Positions 43,311 to 53,069 of a DNA stretch of 64,000 nucleotides are shown in pieces. A program made the position numbers and the translations under genes. The stretch lies in NCBI GenBank assembly GCA_027315185.1, contig DAHUYO010000003.1, forward strand, positions 38,694 to 102,693, written 5' to 3'. Position 1 is the first letter of the stretch; each line of letters starts with the position of its first letter. A model generated the notes under the pieces. That model ran no database searches. It was not told where the DNA came from and saw only the letters and a list, made by a program, of their open reading frames with translations. Origin of the DNA: Acidobacteriota bacterium (GTDB taxonomy: Bacteria > Acidobacteriota > Terriglobia > Terriglobales > SCQP01).

Positions 43311-44717
43311 CTAGCCGGCGGCGTGCGGGCGGCTGCGCTGGCGCCACAGGAAGAACGGGATACCGGCCAGGATGATGGCCAGGCCGACGATGGAGGGCAA
43401 AAGGTTGGCGGCGAAGGTCTGTTCCAGGATCACCAGGGCGCAGATGATGAAGATGGCCGGCAGGGCCGGATAGCCCCACATGCGGTAGGGCGAGGTTTCG
43501 CCGCGGCGGCGGAAGGCGAAGAGCGAGGACACGGCCAGGGCGTAGAACAGCCACTCGGCGAAGATGGTGAGCGTGAACAGGCCCTGATAATGGCTGGCCA
43601 GGGCGAATACGCAGGTGAAGGCCGCTTGGATCCACAGGGCGACGTCGGGCGTGCGATAGCGGGGATGGACGTGGGCCAAGCGGGAGAAGAACACGCCATC
43701 GCGGGCCATGGCGAAGGGCGCGCGGGCGCCGGATAAGATGGAGCTGTTGAGGGTGGCGAAGACCGAGACCATGATGGCCACCGAAACCAGCGCGCCGCCG
43801 TGGCGGCCGACAAAGGCCGCGGCCATGGCCCCGGCGACGTTGTTGTGTGCGGCGACCTGGGCCGGGGAGAGCACGTAGAAATAGGCGACGTTGACCAGGG
43901 CGTAGGCGGCGAAGACCACGGCCAGGCCCACGCCCATGGCGATGGGAATGGTCCGCTGCGGTTGCTGGATTTCGCTGCCCGCGAGCGTCAGGTTGTTCCA
44001 GCCGTCGTAGGCCCACAAGGCGGCGACCAGCGCGGCGGCAAAACCGCCGAAGCCGCCCATGCTGGCCAGCGGCGCGGCCAACTGCTGGCCCAGGTGATGC
44101 CAGTCGCCGGGCGCCCAAAGGAAGGCGGCGGCGATCAGTCCGGCGATGAGCAGCAGCTTGAGGGCGGTGAACCAGGCTTGCAGCCGGCCGCCCTGGCGCA
44201 CGCCGAAATAGTTGACCGCCGTGACCAGGATAACGACGCCGGCGGCGAGGAACTGGATGCCTTGAATACCCACGCCGGCAAGGGAAATCACGGTGGCGTT
44301 CAGCCCGGGCCAGATGAAGCCGGCGGCGAGGGCGAAACCAGCGGCGATGGCCGCGGCGGAGACGGGGCGAATGATCCAGAACATGCCCCAGCCGAACAGA
44401 AAGCCGAGGCCGGAGCCCCAGCCGTCGCGCAGAAACACGTATTCCCCGCCGGCCTGCGGCCGCAGCGCTCCAAGTTCTGCATAGGCCAGGGCGCCGAACA
44501 GCGAGAGCAGGCCGCCGACGACCCAGGCGGCCATGATCCAGGTGAAGGAATGCACCTCGCGGATCATTTCATTGGGCACGAAAAAAATGCCGGAGCCGAT
44601 CAGCGTGCCGACGACGAGCGCCACGCATTGGAAGGGCGTAAGACCGCGCACGAGGCCGTCGGCGGAGATGGCGGGCTCGGCGGGAGCGGTGGGCGGAGGC
44701 GCGGGGTGGGGGTCCAT
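43311..44717 (-). CDS. APC-family amino acid permease
   Basis: 468 residues with about 12 hydrophobic segments. 'LVVGTLIGSGIFFVPNEM' is the unwound TM1 substrate site (GSGIF) of the APC superfamily; 'AYAELGALRPQAGGEYVFLRDGWG' and 'NNLTLAGSEIQQPQRTIP' are further family motifs. It resembles the LAT/BasC-like branch that exchanges neutral amino acids. The Pro-rich N-terminal 20 residues are cytoplasmic. It lies 34 bp downstream of the SSS symporter gene, so the two transporters probably form one transcript. Confidence 0.9.
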   Translation of the reverse strand: MDPHPAPPPTAPAEPAISADGLVRGLTPFQCVALVVGTLIGSGIFFVPNEMIREVHSFTWIMAAWVVGGLLSLFGALAYAELGALRPQAGGEYVFLRDGWGSGLGFLFGWGMFWIIRPVSAAAIAAGFALAAGFIWPGLNATVISLAGVGIQGIQFLAAGVVILVTAVNYFGVRQGGRLQAWFTALKLLLIAGLIAAAFLWAPGDWHHLGQQLAAPLASMGGFGGFAAALVAALWAYDGWNNLTLAGSEIQQPQRTIPIAMGVGLAVVFAAYALVNVAYFYVLSPAQVAAHNNVAGAMAAAFVGRHGGALVSVAIMVSVFATLNSSILSGARAPFAMARDGVFFSRLAHVHPRYRTPDVALWIQAAFTCVFALASHYQGLFTLTIFAEWLFYALAVSSLFAFRRRGETSPYRMWGYPALPAIFIICALVILEQTFAANLLPSIVGLAIILAGIPFFLWRQRSRPHAAG

Positions 44718-44751
44718 GGCGGTGGCGGATGGCGCCGGAGGCTGGCGGCGG

Positions 44752-46278
44752 CTAGGGCGCCTGGCGCGCCGGGGCGGTGCGCGGCAGCGCCTGACCGCTG
44801 GGCGGAGCGGGGCGGAGCCAACTGAAAGCGTAGCCGGTCAGAAAGGTGGTCACCGTTCCGCCGACTATAAACCATGTGAAGGGCAAACCGGAAAGCCCCA
44901 GGGCGACAGCCACCGCGACGCCCGCGATCATGCCGAGGATGGCGCCGAACTCATTGGCGCGGCGGGTCACCGTGCCCAGCAGGAACACGCCGAGCAGTGC
45001 GCTGAAGGGATAGGAGATGATCGCCAGTCCGGCGACCAAAACCGAACGGGAATCGCGGCTGGCGTAAGCGACGGCGGCCAGCACTACGGTCCAGCCCACC
45101 GTCGCCAGGCGGGACATCCACAAGTAATGTTTTTCCGACTGGCCGGGGTTCAGGTGCGGACGGTAGAAATCCATGATGGTGGTGGAGCTGAGCGCGTTCA
45201 GCGCCGCGCTCAGATTGGACATGGCGGCGGCGATGATGGCGGCGATCAGCAAGCCCGCCAGGCCGATCGGGAAGAAGCGGGCGATGTAGGCGGGATACAA
45301 GCGGTCGTACTTGCCAAACTGGCCGGCGGCGGGCAGGGCGTGGCTTTGATAAAAGACGTACAGCAGCACGCCGATGAACAGGAACAAGACGAATTGGAAA
45401 AAGATCACCACCCAGCTGCTGAGCAGCGCCCAGCGGCTCTCCCGTTCGCTTTTGGCCGAAAGCAGCCGCTGCACGATCAGCTGGTCGGTGCCGTCGGTGG
45501 CGGTGGTCAGGAACATGCCGCCGATCAGCCCTGCCCAGAAGGTGAACGGCTGGGTCCAGGAAAACCGGAAATGCCAGACGCGGAATTTGTGCGCGGCGGC
45601 GGCGACGGCGGCAACGTGCGCCCAACCCCCGGGAATGCCGCGCAGGATGAGGAAGAAGCTGAGAACGGCGCCGGCGACGTAAATGCAGATCTGGATGAAG
45701 TCGGTCCAGATGACCGCGTTCATGCCGCCCTCGAAGGTGTAGATCAGGGTCAGGGCGGCGATGATGAGGATGATCTCCAGGTTGTTGAAGCGCCAGGGCA
45801 GGCCCAGGCGGGGCAGGGCGTCCAGGACCACGCCGCCGACAATAGCCAGCGCCCAGAGCCGGACGCCTTCGGCCATGGCCCGGCCGCCCAAAAAAATGGC
45901 GGCGCTGAGGCTTTTCAGGCGGGTGCCGAAGCGGCGCTGCATCAGTTCATAGGCCGTGAAGAGTTCGCCTTTGAAGTAGTGCGGCAGCAGTATGGCGGAG
46001 ATGACGATGCGGCCGAGCAGATAACCGAATACCAGTTGCAGGAAGGCGAAGTCACCGGTGTAGGCGATGCCCGGCGTGCTGATGATGGTCAGTACGCTGG
46101 TTTCGCCGGCGACGATGGAAAGGGAAATGGCCCACCACGGCACCGCGCGGCCGCCGAGAAAATAATCCTTCAGCGTGGCCCCATGGCGGCGAAACGAGAT
46201 GCCGAACAGGGTGATGCCGATCAGGTAGGCGCCGATGATGGCGAGATCAAGAGGATGAAGGCCGGGGTGCAGTCCCAC
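44752..46278 (-). CDS. Sodium:solute symporter (SSS family)
   Basis: 508 residues from GTG 46278, with about 13 membrane segments. 'KDYFLGGRAVPWWAISLSIVAGETS' is the SSS hallmark, 'FEGGMNAVIWTDFIQ' the conserved mid-protein motif, and 'SNLSAALNALSSTTIMDFY' contains the TM8 sodium-site Ser/Thr region. It co-transports a solute with Na+, and the sequence does not name the solute. A Pro-rich C-terminus ends just before the amino acid permease gene. Confidence 0.9.
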   Translation of the reverse strand: MGLHPGLHPLDLAIIGAYLIGITLFGISFRRHGATLKDYFLGGRAVPWWAISLSIVAGETSVLTIISTPGIAYTGDFAFLQLVFGYLLGRIVISAILLPHYFKGELFTAYELMQRRFGTRLKSLSAAIFLGGRAMAEGVRLWALAIVGGVVLDALPRLGLPWRFNNLEIILIIAALTLIYTFEGGMNAVIWTDFIQICIYVAGAVLSFFLILRGIPGGWAHVAAVAAAAHKFRVWHFRFSWTQPFTFWAGLIGGMFLTTATDGTDQLIVQRLLSAKSERESRWALLSSWVVIFFQFVLFLFIGVLLYVFYQSHALPAAGQFGKYDRLYPAYIARFFPIGLAGLLIAAIIAAAMSNLSAALNALSSTTIMDFYRPHLNPGQSEKHYLWMSRLATVGWTVVLAAVAYASRDSRSVLVAGLAIISYPFSALLGVFLLGTVTRRANEFGAILGMIAGVAVAVALGLSGLPFTWFIVGGTVTTFLTGYAFSWLRPAPPSGQALPRTAPARQAP

Positions 46279-46498
46279 GCCTTGAAGAATAGAGAAATGG
46301 CCGGACTAACGCCAGGCAAGGATGGGCGCGGACCGCTGGGAGTTGGGTTCGGGCCGCCGGGCCGGGTGCGCGCCGCTGGCCCTGGGGGCGCGGGCCGCCG
46401 GCCCGCAGTCCGGTGCGGCCGTGGCCGTCCACGCCCTCCAGAAACAGCGCCGCCGCGGAAGGCGGTCCTCGTCGACCGTTCCACCTCCGCCGTGCGGC

Positions 46499-47218
46499 CT
46501 AGGGCTTGCGCGTGGGGCGCATCAACACTTCGCTGACGAAGCTCTGCGGGTTTTGCGTCACCAGCATGGCGACCACATGCGCCACGTCGTCGGGCTGGAG
46601 CATGACGGCGCGGTTTCTGCCGCGGTCGGGCACCAGGTCGGTATCCACCGATCCCGGGCAGACCAGGCTCACGCGGATCCCATAGGCGCGGAGCTCTTCG
46701 GCGGCGGAGATGGTCATGCCTTTTAGGCCCCACTTGGAGGCGGCATACGCGGCGCCCTTGGGCACGGGATTGTGGGCGGCGAGGGAAGAGATGTTGATGA
46801 TATGGCCGCTTTGGCGGCGGATCATGTGCGGAGAGACGGCGCGCAGCGCTAAATAGGGGCCCCGGAGATTGGTCTCCATCACCGCCTGCCAGTCCTCCGG
46901 CGCCAGCTCATGGAGCGGAGTCCCGAAGGCGCCGATCCCGGCGTTATTGACCAGTACATCCACTCTGCCATGGGCCGCTACGGTGCCGGCGATCAGCCCC
47001 TCGACCTCCTCCGGCCGGCGCATGTCGGTCGGACGGGCGGTGACATCGAGGCCCTCGGCGGACCATTCGTGCGCCATTTCTTCCAGCCGGGCGCGGTTTC
47101 GCGCCGCCAGCACCACCCGGCCGCCCATGGCCGCCAAGCAGCGGGCGACGGCTTCGCCGATGCCATGGCTGGCGCCGGTGATGATGCAAACTTGCTCTTG
47201 GAGGATGTTTTCTGCCAT
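46499..47218 (-). CDS. Short-chain dehydrogenase/reductase
   Basis: 239 residues. The classical SDR fold is complete: cofactor motif 'TGASHGIGEAVA', 'NNAG' in 'VLVNNAGIGAFG', catalytic Ser in 'INISSLAAHNP', 'YAASKWGLKG' with the Tyr-x3-Lys pair, and 'CPGSVDTDL'. 'AARNR' after the second strand favours NADP(H). Substrate cannot be inferred. It is transcribed divergently from the TPR-like gene at 47401. Confidence 0.92.
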   Translation of the reverse strand: MAENILQEQVCIITGASHGIGEAVARCLAAMGGRVVLAARNRARLEEMAHEWSAEGLDVTARPTDMRRPEEVEGLIAGTVAAHGRVDVLVNNAGIGAFGTPLHELAPEDWQAVMETNLRGPYLALRAVSPHMIRRQSGHIINISSLAAHNPVPKGAAYAASKWGLKGMTISAAEELRAYGIRVSLVCPGSVDTDLVPDRGRNRAVMLQPDDVAHVVAMLVTQNPQSFVSEVLMRPTRKP

Positions 47219-47320
47219 ATTGCGAGGGTGGCGGCGGGCGCCGGCGACGGCCCTAGGGGCATGGACTCCATTCTGGGCGGCGGAGCAGCATGTCCGGTGC
47301 CGTCGTCTTCTTTAATATTC

Positions 47321-47340
47321 CACCCGTTTTGCCACGGGTG
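47321..47340 (+). promoter_or_regulatory. Inverted repeat upstream of the TPR-like gene
   Basis: CACCCGTTTTGCCACGGGTG: 7-bp perfect arms around TTTGCC, in the 182-bp divergent promoter region and 60 bp before the ATG. Possible operator. The nearby TTTAATATTC is AT-rich enough to contain a -10 element. Confidence 0.35.
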
Positions 47341-47400
47341 AGCAGTGTAACGGCGAGATTGCGCGGTGAATCGAATTGTGAGCGGAGGAAAGAGAACCCA

Positions 47401-48684
47401 ATGATGGATGGAATGCGGACTGCCGGTGGTCGTGGGTGGCTTCGAGGTGCGGCCTTGGCCACGGGGCTGTGCCTAATGGCCGTGGCGCCTGTCTGGGCGC
47501 AGGCGATTCCTCCTTGTCCGGCGCCGGGCACGCCGCTGGCCAAGCGCACCTGGAAGGGCGGAATGGCGGAGTACAACGCCTACATCGCCGCCTCCAAGCT
47601 GACGGGCGCGGCGCAGGCGCAGGCCTTTGCAGCGTTTCTGCAGAAATATCCCCAGTCCGACTATCGCTTGCCGGCGTTGCAGCAGGAGATGGCTGGCTAT
47701 GTGACGGCGAAGAATTACGCCGCGGCCGAGCGCACCGCGGAAGCGGTGTTGAAGAATCCGCACGCGCCGGCGGCGGTGCAGGCCGGAGCCTTCACCGTCA
47801 TCGCCTATTACCTGCCCAACGCGGCGGCCAATTTGCCCGCTACCAGCGCGCGCATGAGCCAGGATTTGGTGCGGATTGACTGGGCGGCGCAATGCGGCCA
47901 GCAAGCCCTAGCCGCCACCCAGGCGCCGGCGGAGAAAAAGGCGCAGGCCAGCTATGTCTTCAACCGCGCCGCCGGCTTCGTGGCTCTCCAGCGGCATCAC
48001 TACGCCGCCGCCTCCCGCCACTTCAAATCCGCGGTCGAATTCAATTCCAAGGATGCGCAGTCGTACTACTGGCTGGGCATTGCCGAGCTGTACAAAAAGC
48101 CAGCGGACTTTAGCCGCGGGCTGTTCTACGTTGCCCGCGCCCAGGCCTTGGCGCCGAGCGCGACGACCATCAGCAGCTATTTGCAGAAGGCCTATGCCAG
48201 CTATCACGGTTCCGCGCAGGGCTTGAGCTCCCTGGAGTCCACCGCCCAGGGCAGCGCCCAGCCGCCCTCGGGCTTCAAGATCCAGTCGGCGCGCGACATC
48301 GCCATGGCGCAGTACCAGGCGGAGCTGCAAAAGGTGAACGCGGCCAATGCCGCGGCGCGGGCCAAGCTGTATCCGGCGGATACGTTCCGCGGCATCAAAC
48401 AGCGCCTGATGAATCCGGCGACCCGCTTGGGCGAGTGGAAGCAGGTGAAGGGGCAGACCTACCAGCTACAGGGCGTGGTGGTATCGGCAACGCTGCGCAC
48501 GGTGGATCTGTCGGTGGATCCCTTTGATCAGCAGGCGAAGCCGCCGAAGGTGGACGTGCATTTGGTGCTGGCCGCGCCGCGGCGCGTGCATGCCGGCGCG
48601 CATGTGACCATCACCGGGACGGCGACGGCGTTCCACACCACGCCCAGCTTCCTGATGGTGATGAACAAAGGCAAGGTCGGCTAA
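47401..48684 (+). CDS. Secreted TPR-like repeat protein
   Basis: 427 residues from ATG 47401, which has GGAGG about 15 bp upstream; the track's longer ORF is non-coding at its 5' end. The signal peptide ends at 'APVWAQA'. The body consists of helical repeats ('AYNAYIAASKLTGAAQAQAF', 'YYWLGIAELYKKPADFSRGL') of tetratricopeptide type. The C-terminal 100 residues form a beta-rich domain ('LQGVVVSATLRTVDLSVDP', 'HAGAHVTITGTATAF') like an OB-fold. TPR proteins usually mediate protein contacts. The function here is unknown. Confidence 0.75.
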   Translation: MMDGMRTAGGRGWLRGAALATGLCLMAVAPVWAQAIPPCPAPGTPLAKRTWKGGMAEYNAYIAASKLTGAAQAQAFAAFLQKYPQSDYRLPALQQEMAGYVTAKNYAAAERTAEAVLKNPHAPAAVQAGAFTVIAYYLPNAAANLPATSARMSQDLVRIDWAAQCGQQALAATQAPAEKKAQASYVFNRAAGFVALQRHHYAAASRHFKSAVEFNSKDAQSYYWLGIAELYKKPADFSRGLFYVARAQALAPSATTISSYLQKAYASYHGSAQGLSSLESTAQGSAQPPSGFKIQSARDIAMAQYQAELQKVNAANAAARAKLYPADTFRGIKQRLMNPATRLGEWKQVKGQTYQLQGVVVSATLRTVDLSVDPFDQQAKPPKVDVHLVLAAPRRVHAGAHVTITGTATAFHTTPSFLMVMNKGKVG

Positions 48685-48738
48685 TCGCGGCCCGGCGGGG
48701 CGCGCGGCGCGGGGGGAACTCCGCGCCTCCCCGCGGCC

Positions 48739-49590
48739 TCAGCGCAGCCAGGCTTCCAATGCGGTGGCGGCGTCGGTGGAATCGTCGCGGTATTTGACGA
48801 TCACGGGCGCGTACAGGGACAGACCCCACTCTGGCCCGCGGCCGCGGCGGACCGCGCGGCCCCCGGGCACCACGACCGCGCCGGCGGGAACGCGGAGTCC
48901 TTCGCCGGCCGCGGCGCGGTGCACCTCGCCCCGCGGCAGGTCATACAGCGGCGTGGACCGCGTCAGCACGACGCCGGCCGCCAGCACCGCGCCGGCGCCG
49001 ATATGGGCGCCTTCATAGATGCCGCAGTTGCCCCCGACCAGAACATCATCTTCCACGATGACCGGAGCGGCGTTGACCGGCTCCAAAACGCCGCCGATTT
49101 GCGCCGCGGCGCTGAGATGCACCCGCCGGCCGATTTGGGCACAGGAGCCGACCAGGGCGTGGGAGTCAATCATGCTGCCCGCGTCCACATAGGCGCCGAT
49201 ATTGACGTAACACGGCGGCATGCAGATGACGCCTGGGGCCAGGTAGGCGCCGTCGCGCACGCTGCTGCCTCCAGGAGCCACACGCACGCTGTCGCCCAGA
49301 CGCCAGTCCCGCAACGGCAGCGTGTCCTTATCGCAGTAGCGCAGCGGCCCGGCGGGAGGATATTCCGTGAGCTGGCCGAGCCGGAAGCCGAGCAGAATAC
49401 CCTGCTTCACCCAGGCGTTGGTGCGCCACCCCTGGTCGGCGGGCTCGGCGGCGCGGACCTCCCCGGCATTGAGCGCGGCGCGCAGGGCGGCGAAGGCGGC
49501 TAGCGCTTCGGCGCGCTGCGCGGCCAAGTCGGGGATGGCGGCGAGCCGCTCCAGGGCGGCGGCCAGGGCGGCGGTGTCGGCCGGACTCAT
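48739..49590 (-). CDS. dapD: Tetrahydrodipicolinate N-succinyltransferase
   Basis: 283 residues, matching the usual DapD length. An N-terminal helical domain is followed by a left-handed beta-helix of hexapeptide repeats ('[28 protein letters not shown]') and '[26 protein letters not shown]', the succinyl-CoA and substrate groove. It makes N-succinyl-2-amino-6-oxopimelate in the succinylase branch of diaminopimelate/lysine synthesis. Its ATG overlaps the dapA stop by 4 nt. Last gene of the dapB-dapA-dapD operon. Confidence 0.96.
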   Translation of the reverse strand: MSPADTAALAAALERLAAIPDLAAQRAEALAAFAALRAALNAGEVRAAEPADQGWRTNAWVKQGILLGFRLGQLTEYPPAGPLRYCDKDTLPLRDWRLGDSVRVAPGGSSVRDGAYLAPGVICMPPCYVNIGAYVDAGSMIDSHALVGSCAQIGRRVHLSAAAQIGGVLEPVNAAPVIVEDDVLVGGNCGIYEGAHIGAGAVLAAGVVLTRSTPLYDLPRGEVHRAAAGEGLRVPAGAVVVPGGRAVRRGRGPEWGLSLYAPVIVKYRDDSTDAATALEAWLR

Positions 49591-50519
49591 GCGCGCGAGC
49601 CGCTGGCCCGCGGAGCATCCTCGCGGAGCAGGCCGAGCGCGTCAAGAATGCGGAAGAATTGCTCCCGGCGCGGGTTCTGCATGGGGGTCAGCGGCAGGCG
49701 GTAGACCTCCCGGCAATAGCCCATCGCCGCCAGCGCGGCCTTCACTGGAATGGGGTTGGATTCCAGGAAATTGCCCTCCAGCAAGGGCAGGAGATGAAAA
49801 TGCAGGCGCCGGGCGGAGGCGAAGTCGCCGCTGCGGGCCAAACGCATCAGCTCAGTCATCTCCGCCGGCATCTCATTGCTGGCGACGCTGATCACGCCGC
49901 GGCCGCCCAGCGCGACGACGGCCAACCCCATGGCGTCGTCGCCGGAAAGCACGGTGAAGCTGGGGGGCACGGCGGCCAGCACCGCCATGATTTGGTTCAG
50001 GTTGCCGGAGGCTTCCTTGACGCCGGCGATATTGGCGACCTGGGCCAGGCGGGCGACCGTTGCGGGTTCGATGTTGCTGGCGGTGCGGCCAGGCACGTTG
50101 TACAGCACCAGCGGCAGCTGGATGGCGGCGGCAATGGCGGCGAAGTGCTGGTAAATGCCCTCTTGGCTGGGCTTGTTGTAATACGGGGCGGCGGAAAGGA
50201 TGCCGTCCACGCCCAGCGCCGCCACGTCGCGCGCCAGGGCGGCGGTGGCGCGGGTGTTGTTGCCGCCCGCGCCGGCCAGCACGGGCACCTGGCGCTCGCC
50301 GCGCCGCGCTTCCTCGACGGCAATGGCCACCACGCGCAGGTGTTCCTCGCGGCTGAGGGTCGCGGTTTCTCCCGTGGTGCCGCCGGGAACCAGAAAGTCC
50401 ACGCCTTCCGCGATTTGCCAGCGCAGAAACCGCCGCAGCGCGGCTTCATCCACCGCCCCGTCGGCGGTGAAGGGGGTAATCAAGGCGGTGCCGCAGCCCG
50501 TGAACGGAAATGCCATCAT
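49587..50519 (-). CDS. dapA: 4-hydroxy-tetrahydrodipicolinate synthase
   Basis: 310 residues from ATG 50519, after GGGAGG and overlapping the dapB stop by 4 nt (a second ATG follows immediately). The (beta/alpha)8 aldolase has '[13 protein letters not shown]', 'VLYNVPGRT' with the catalytic Tyr, and '[10 protein letters not shown]' with the Schiff-base Lys. It condenses pyruvate with aspartate semialdehyde, the first committed step to lysine and diaminopimelate. Tight overlaps on both sides show stoichiometric expression with dapB and dapD. Confidence 0.97.
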   Translation of the reverse strand: MMAFPFTGCGTALITPFTADGAVDEAALRRFLRWQIAEGVDFLVPGGTTGETATLSREEHLRVVAIAVEEARRGERQVPVLAGAGGNNTRATAALARDVAALGVDGILSAAPYYNKPSQEGIYQHFAAIAAAIQLPLVLYNVPGRTASNIEPATVARLAQVANIAGVKEASGNLNQIMAVLAAVPPSFTVLSGDDAMGLAVVALGGRGVISVASNEMPAEMTELMRLARSGDFASARRLHFHLLPLLEGNFLESNPIPVKAALAAMGYCREVYRLPLTPMQNPRREQFFRILDALGLLREDAPRASGSRA

Positions 50520-51205
50520 TGTCCTCCCGCGGCCATGCGGCCCAGTTCCGGGGCGATGGCGTCGAATGCATGCAACCCCCGCCGGCCCAGGATCCACCGC
50601 GCCGCCAGCAGCGCCCCTTCGGCGAAGCCGCGGCGGGAACGGGCGGTATGGGTCAGGGTAATCGTGTCGGCGGCGGCGTCGAAACCGACGGTATGGGTGC
50701 CGGGAATGGTCCCGGCGCGCACGCTGCTGGCGGGTACGTTGGGCCGGCCCGCCGCCGCCAAAATCGCTTGCAGCCGCTTCGCCGTGCCGGATGGCGCGTC
50801 CTGTTTGTGGCGGTGATGGGCCTCGGTGACGAAGGCGTCATAACTGCCTGGCATGGCATCCGCCGCCGCCGCCACGATGCGAAAAAACGCCTGCATTCCG
50901 AGGGAGAAATTGGCGCCATAGACCGCGCCCACCGGCGCTTCCGCCACTAGGCGCTCCGCCGCGGGCAACTGCTCCAGCCAGCCGGTGACGCCGATGACCG
51001 TGGGGATGCCGCCCGCCATGGCCCGCTCCAAGTTGCCCATCACCGCGCCGGCCACGCTGAAGTCAATCGCCACCAAACCCGGCGTCCAGCCGGCGCGCCA
51101 GTCCGCCGCGCCGCGCACGATGTGCGCCACGCGGTGGCCCTGCTCCCGCGCCACCTCCTCGACACAGCGATTCATTCGGCCGTAGCCGATCAAGATCAAG
51201 TCCAT
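50516..51205 (-). CDS. dapB: 4-hydroxy-tetrahydrodipicolinate reductase
   Basis: 229 residues from ATG 51205 ('MDLILIGYGRMNRCVEEVA'). The track ORF extends upstream through R2 repeat DNA. The signature 'EAHHRHKQDAPSGTAKRL' contains the catalytic His and Lys, and 'GVTGWLEQLPAAERLV' belongs to the cofactor domain. The dinucleotide loop reads GYGRMN rather than GxxGRMG, and the protein is somewhat short, like the DapB forms in Bacteroidetes-type genomes. It reduces the DapA product with NAD(P)H. First gene of the dap operon. Confidence 0.95.
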   Translation of the reverse strand: MDLILIGYGRMNRCVEEVAREQGHRVAHIVRGAADWRAGWTPGLVAIDFSVAGAVMGNLERAMAGGIPTVIGVTGWLEQLPAAERLVAEAPVGAVYGANFSLGMQAFFRIVAAAADAMPGSYDAFVTEAHHRHKQDAPSGTAKRLQAILAAAGRPNVPASSVRAGTIPGTHTVGFDAAADTITLTHTARSRRGFAEGALLAARWILGRRGLHAFDAIAPELGRMAAGGQ

Positions 51206-51332
51206 GCGATCAACGGCGATGGCGGTAGTGTACCCTGGCGCGCGGTGATCGCGGCGCCGCCGCCAGGCTGCAACAGCCGGGCCGCGCCTGTGGGGCCCCG
51301 GTCCAGCCGGGCGCGGAAGCGGCGCTCCGCGC

Positions 51333-51392
51333 CGCGCCAATCAGAGCGGGACGCCCCGCCGCGGGCGGGGCTGGGGCCCGCGCCCACCAATG
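51333..51392 (+). repeat. Dispersed repeat R2, copy b
   Basis: GCGCCAATCAGAGCGGGACG followed by the GGGGCTGGGGCCCGCGCCCA half and ending CCAATG. It sits just upstream of dapB on the opposite strand, in a gap with no gene. Confidence 0.78.
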
Positions 51393-51461
51393 ACGAAAGC
51401 GCCCGCTCCGCCGGGTAGTTCGGGAGTTGGGCGGCGCCGCTCCGGCGGCCACGCGCGGCGG

Positions 51462-51725
51462 CTAACCGGGCCGATGGCAATGAGGCCGAACGCTGGCGGT
51501 GGCGGGCGAGAGCAGCATTCCCACCAGCCGCGGCGCCGTGGCGTCGGCCAGGTGGTCGGCGGTCTTGCGCACCAGCCAGCCGGTCGCCAGCAAAGCCAGC
51601 AGCACCAGCGCCACTTCCAGCCAAAGCTGTGGGCGCCGCGCCCGGCGAATGGACACGACACGCTGGGGAACCCGGCGCGGGCGCCGCGCGGGAGGCGGAG
51701 ACGGGATTTGCGGCAGGGTCGCCAT
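51462..51725 (-). CDS. Small membrane protein, unknown function
   Basis: 87 residues from ATG 51725. A strongly basic, Pro-rich head ('RRPRRVPQRVVSIRRARRP') precedes one membrane segment ('WLEVALVLLALLATGWLV') and a second weakly hydrophobic stretch ('RLVGMLLSPATAS'). No Shine-Dalgarno is obvious and I do not recognise the family. The gene-free flanks and coherent membrane topology favour a real gene. It is on the same strand as dapB, 256 bp upstream. Confidence 0.5.
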   Translation of the reverse strand: MATLPQIPSPPPARRPRRVPQRVVSIRRARRPQLWLEVALVLLALLATGWLVRKTADHLADATAPRLVGMLLSPATASVRPHCHRPG

Positions 51726-51913
51726 GGGTGCTTCTATCCATCAATACGCGCCATGCGGGCCAAAGTTAGCTGTAACTTGGGTGAAAATTCGCCTGATGCA
51801 TTGCCGCGGTCAACCCGCGCCGGCTAGGAATGGAATCGCCCGCAAGCGCGGCGCGCCGGATGCAGCGCGGGCCGGGAGCCAATGGACGGGCTCGGTCCTC
51901 GGGCAAGGCCGGA

Positions 51914-52471
51914 TTATTGTACGTGCACGCGCAGCTGGACCGGCAGCGTGGCGGGCGGACGGCACAGTGTGTCGTTGCAGGCTTGGTATTGCAGCGTGCC
52001 GGACAGCACCTGCGCTCCGGCGCCCGCCGCGGCGCGCAGATCCACGCGCACCGGAAACGTGCCGCTGAATACCGAAAGCGGCTTGGCGGCGAACTGAAAC
52101 TTCAACTCCCGCGGCTGCGGCCAGTGGATGGCGCGCACCTCAATGCCCTTGCCGTGGCCGGAGAAACGCAGCGTGGTGGCAATCAAAAAGGAGGAATTGG
52201 GGTGGTTGGAATTGATGTGATAGCCCGCGCGCACCCGGAATACGAGCACCGCCTGGCTCACGCCGCCGCGACGCAGCGCCGGCGCCTGGACGCGCCGCAG
52301 GGTGACGACCGGGGCTGGGCCGCCGGCCGGGCCGCCGGCGCGCGGCTCCGGCGCATGGGCCGCCGCCAAGGCGAATCCGCCCAGCAGCAGCATGGCCGCG
52401 CCGACGATCAAACACCCCAGGCCCGCGGGGTTGAAGCTAAAGGATCTTTTGGATGCGATATTGCAGTTCAT
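51914..52471 (-). CDS. DsbD N-terminal-domain-like periplasmic protein
   Basis: 185 residues from ATG 52471, which follows GGAAGG; the ORF overlaps the end of the TlpA gene by 35 nt. A signal segment ('LIVGAAMLLLGGFALAAAHA') leads to an immunoglobulin-like domain with 'RAGYHINSNHPNSSFLIAT' and 'LQYQACNDTLCRPPATLPV'. The two Cys of 'CNDTLC' match the redox pair of the DsbD alpha domain, which passes electrons to periplasmic partners such as DsbC. It is the third gene of a ccdA-tlpA-dsbD(N) operon. Confidence 0.85.
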   Translation of the reverse strand: MNCNIASKRSFSFNPAGLGCLIVGAAMLLLGGFALAAAHAPEPRAGGPAGGPAPVVTLRRVQAPALRRGGVSQAVLVFRVRAGYHINSNHPNSSFLIATTLRFSGHGKGIEVRAIHWPQPRELKFQFAAKPLSVFSGTFPVRVDLRAAAGAGAQVLSGTLQYQACNDTLCRPPATLPVQLRVHVQ

Positions 52472-53069
52472 CTTGTCCTTCCAGGCCCTCGACGCGTGCG
52501 GAGATTTTGCCGTTGCGGCCAATGAAGAAAGTCGTCGGCAGGCCGAACGGCATGCCATAACTGTCGGCGAGCGCGCCCTGGTCCATGGCCACCGGGTAGT
52601 CCATGGCGTGCGTCGCGAGGTATTTTCTTACCGGCGCCGCCTGCGAATCTTCGGAAATGCCGATGATTTGCAGCCCCTGCGCCGCGTATTTCTTTTGCAG
52701 CGTATTCCAGAAGGGAATCTCTTCCTTGCAGGGACCGCACCAGGAGGCCCAGAAATCCAGAATCACCGGATGGCCCTTGAACTGCGCCAGCGAAATGGGC
52801 TTGCCCTGGAGCGTGGTGAGGTTGAAATTCGGCGCGGTCATGCCCTGCACCGAATCGGCGGTCATCAGCACCCCCGCCGCCGGCGCGCCGCCACTGGCCG
52901 CGGCTGCCTTGGCGGCGGCGCGGCGATGGGCGGAGATGTAGAGCAGCCCGCCGGCGACCACCACGGCGATGATGATCCAGTTGGTCAGGCGCGCCTTGCC
53001 GGTGTTGCCGCTTGCGCCAGGATTGGGAGTCGGAGTTTCGAAAGAGCCGGATTGGGGTGCTTCGCTCAT
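52437..53069 (-). CDS. TlpA/ResA-like membrane-anchored thioredoxin
   Basis: 210 residues. An N-terminal anchor ('LTNWIIIAVVVAGGLLYIS') places the thioredoxin domain in the periplasm. The active site is 'WASWCGPCKEEIPFW', with cis-Pro in 'FGLPTTFFIGRNG'. Relatives reduce apocytochrome c or other disulfides using electrons from CcdA. The start ATG overlaps the ccdA stop by 4 nt and the gene overlaps the DsbD-N gene downstream, so all three are cotranslated. Confidence 0.93.
   Translation of the reverse strand: MSEAPQSGSFETPTPNPGASGNTGKARLTNWIIIAVVVAGGLLYISAHRRAAAKAAAASGGAPAAGVLMTADSVQGMTAPNFNLTTLQGKPISLAQFKGHPVILDFWASWCGPCKEEIPFWNTLQKKYAAQGLQIIGISEDSQAAPVRKYLATHAMDYPVAMDQGALADSYGMPFGLPTTFFIGRNGKISARVEGLEGQDELQYRIQKIL

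Noticed and set aside
48685-48738. Possible bidirectional terminator between the TPR-like gene and dapD
   Set aside because: A GGCGCGG/CCGCGCC stem exists, but there is no T tract on either side and the GC content makes chance pairing likely.
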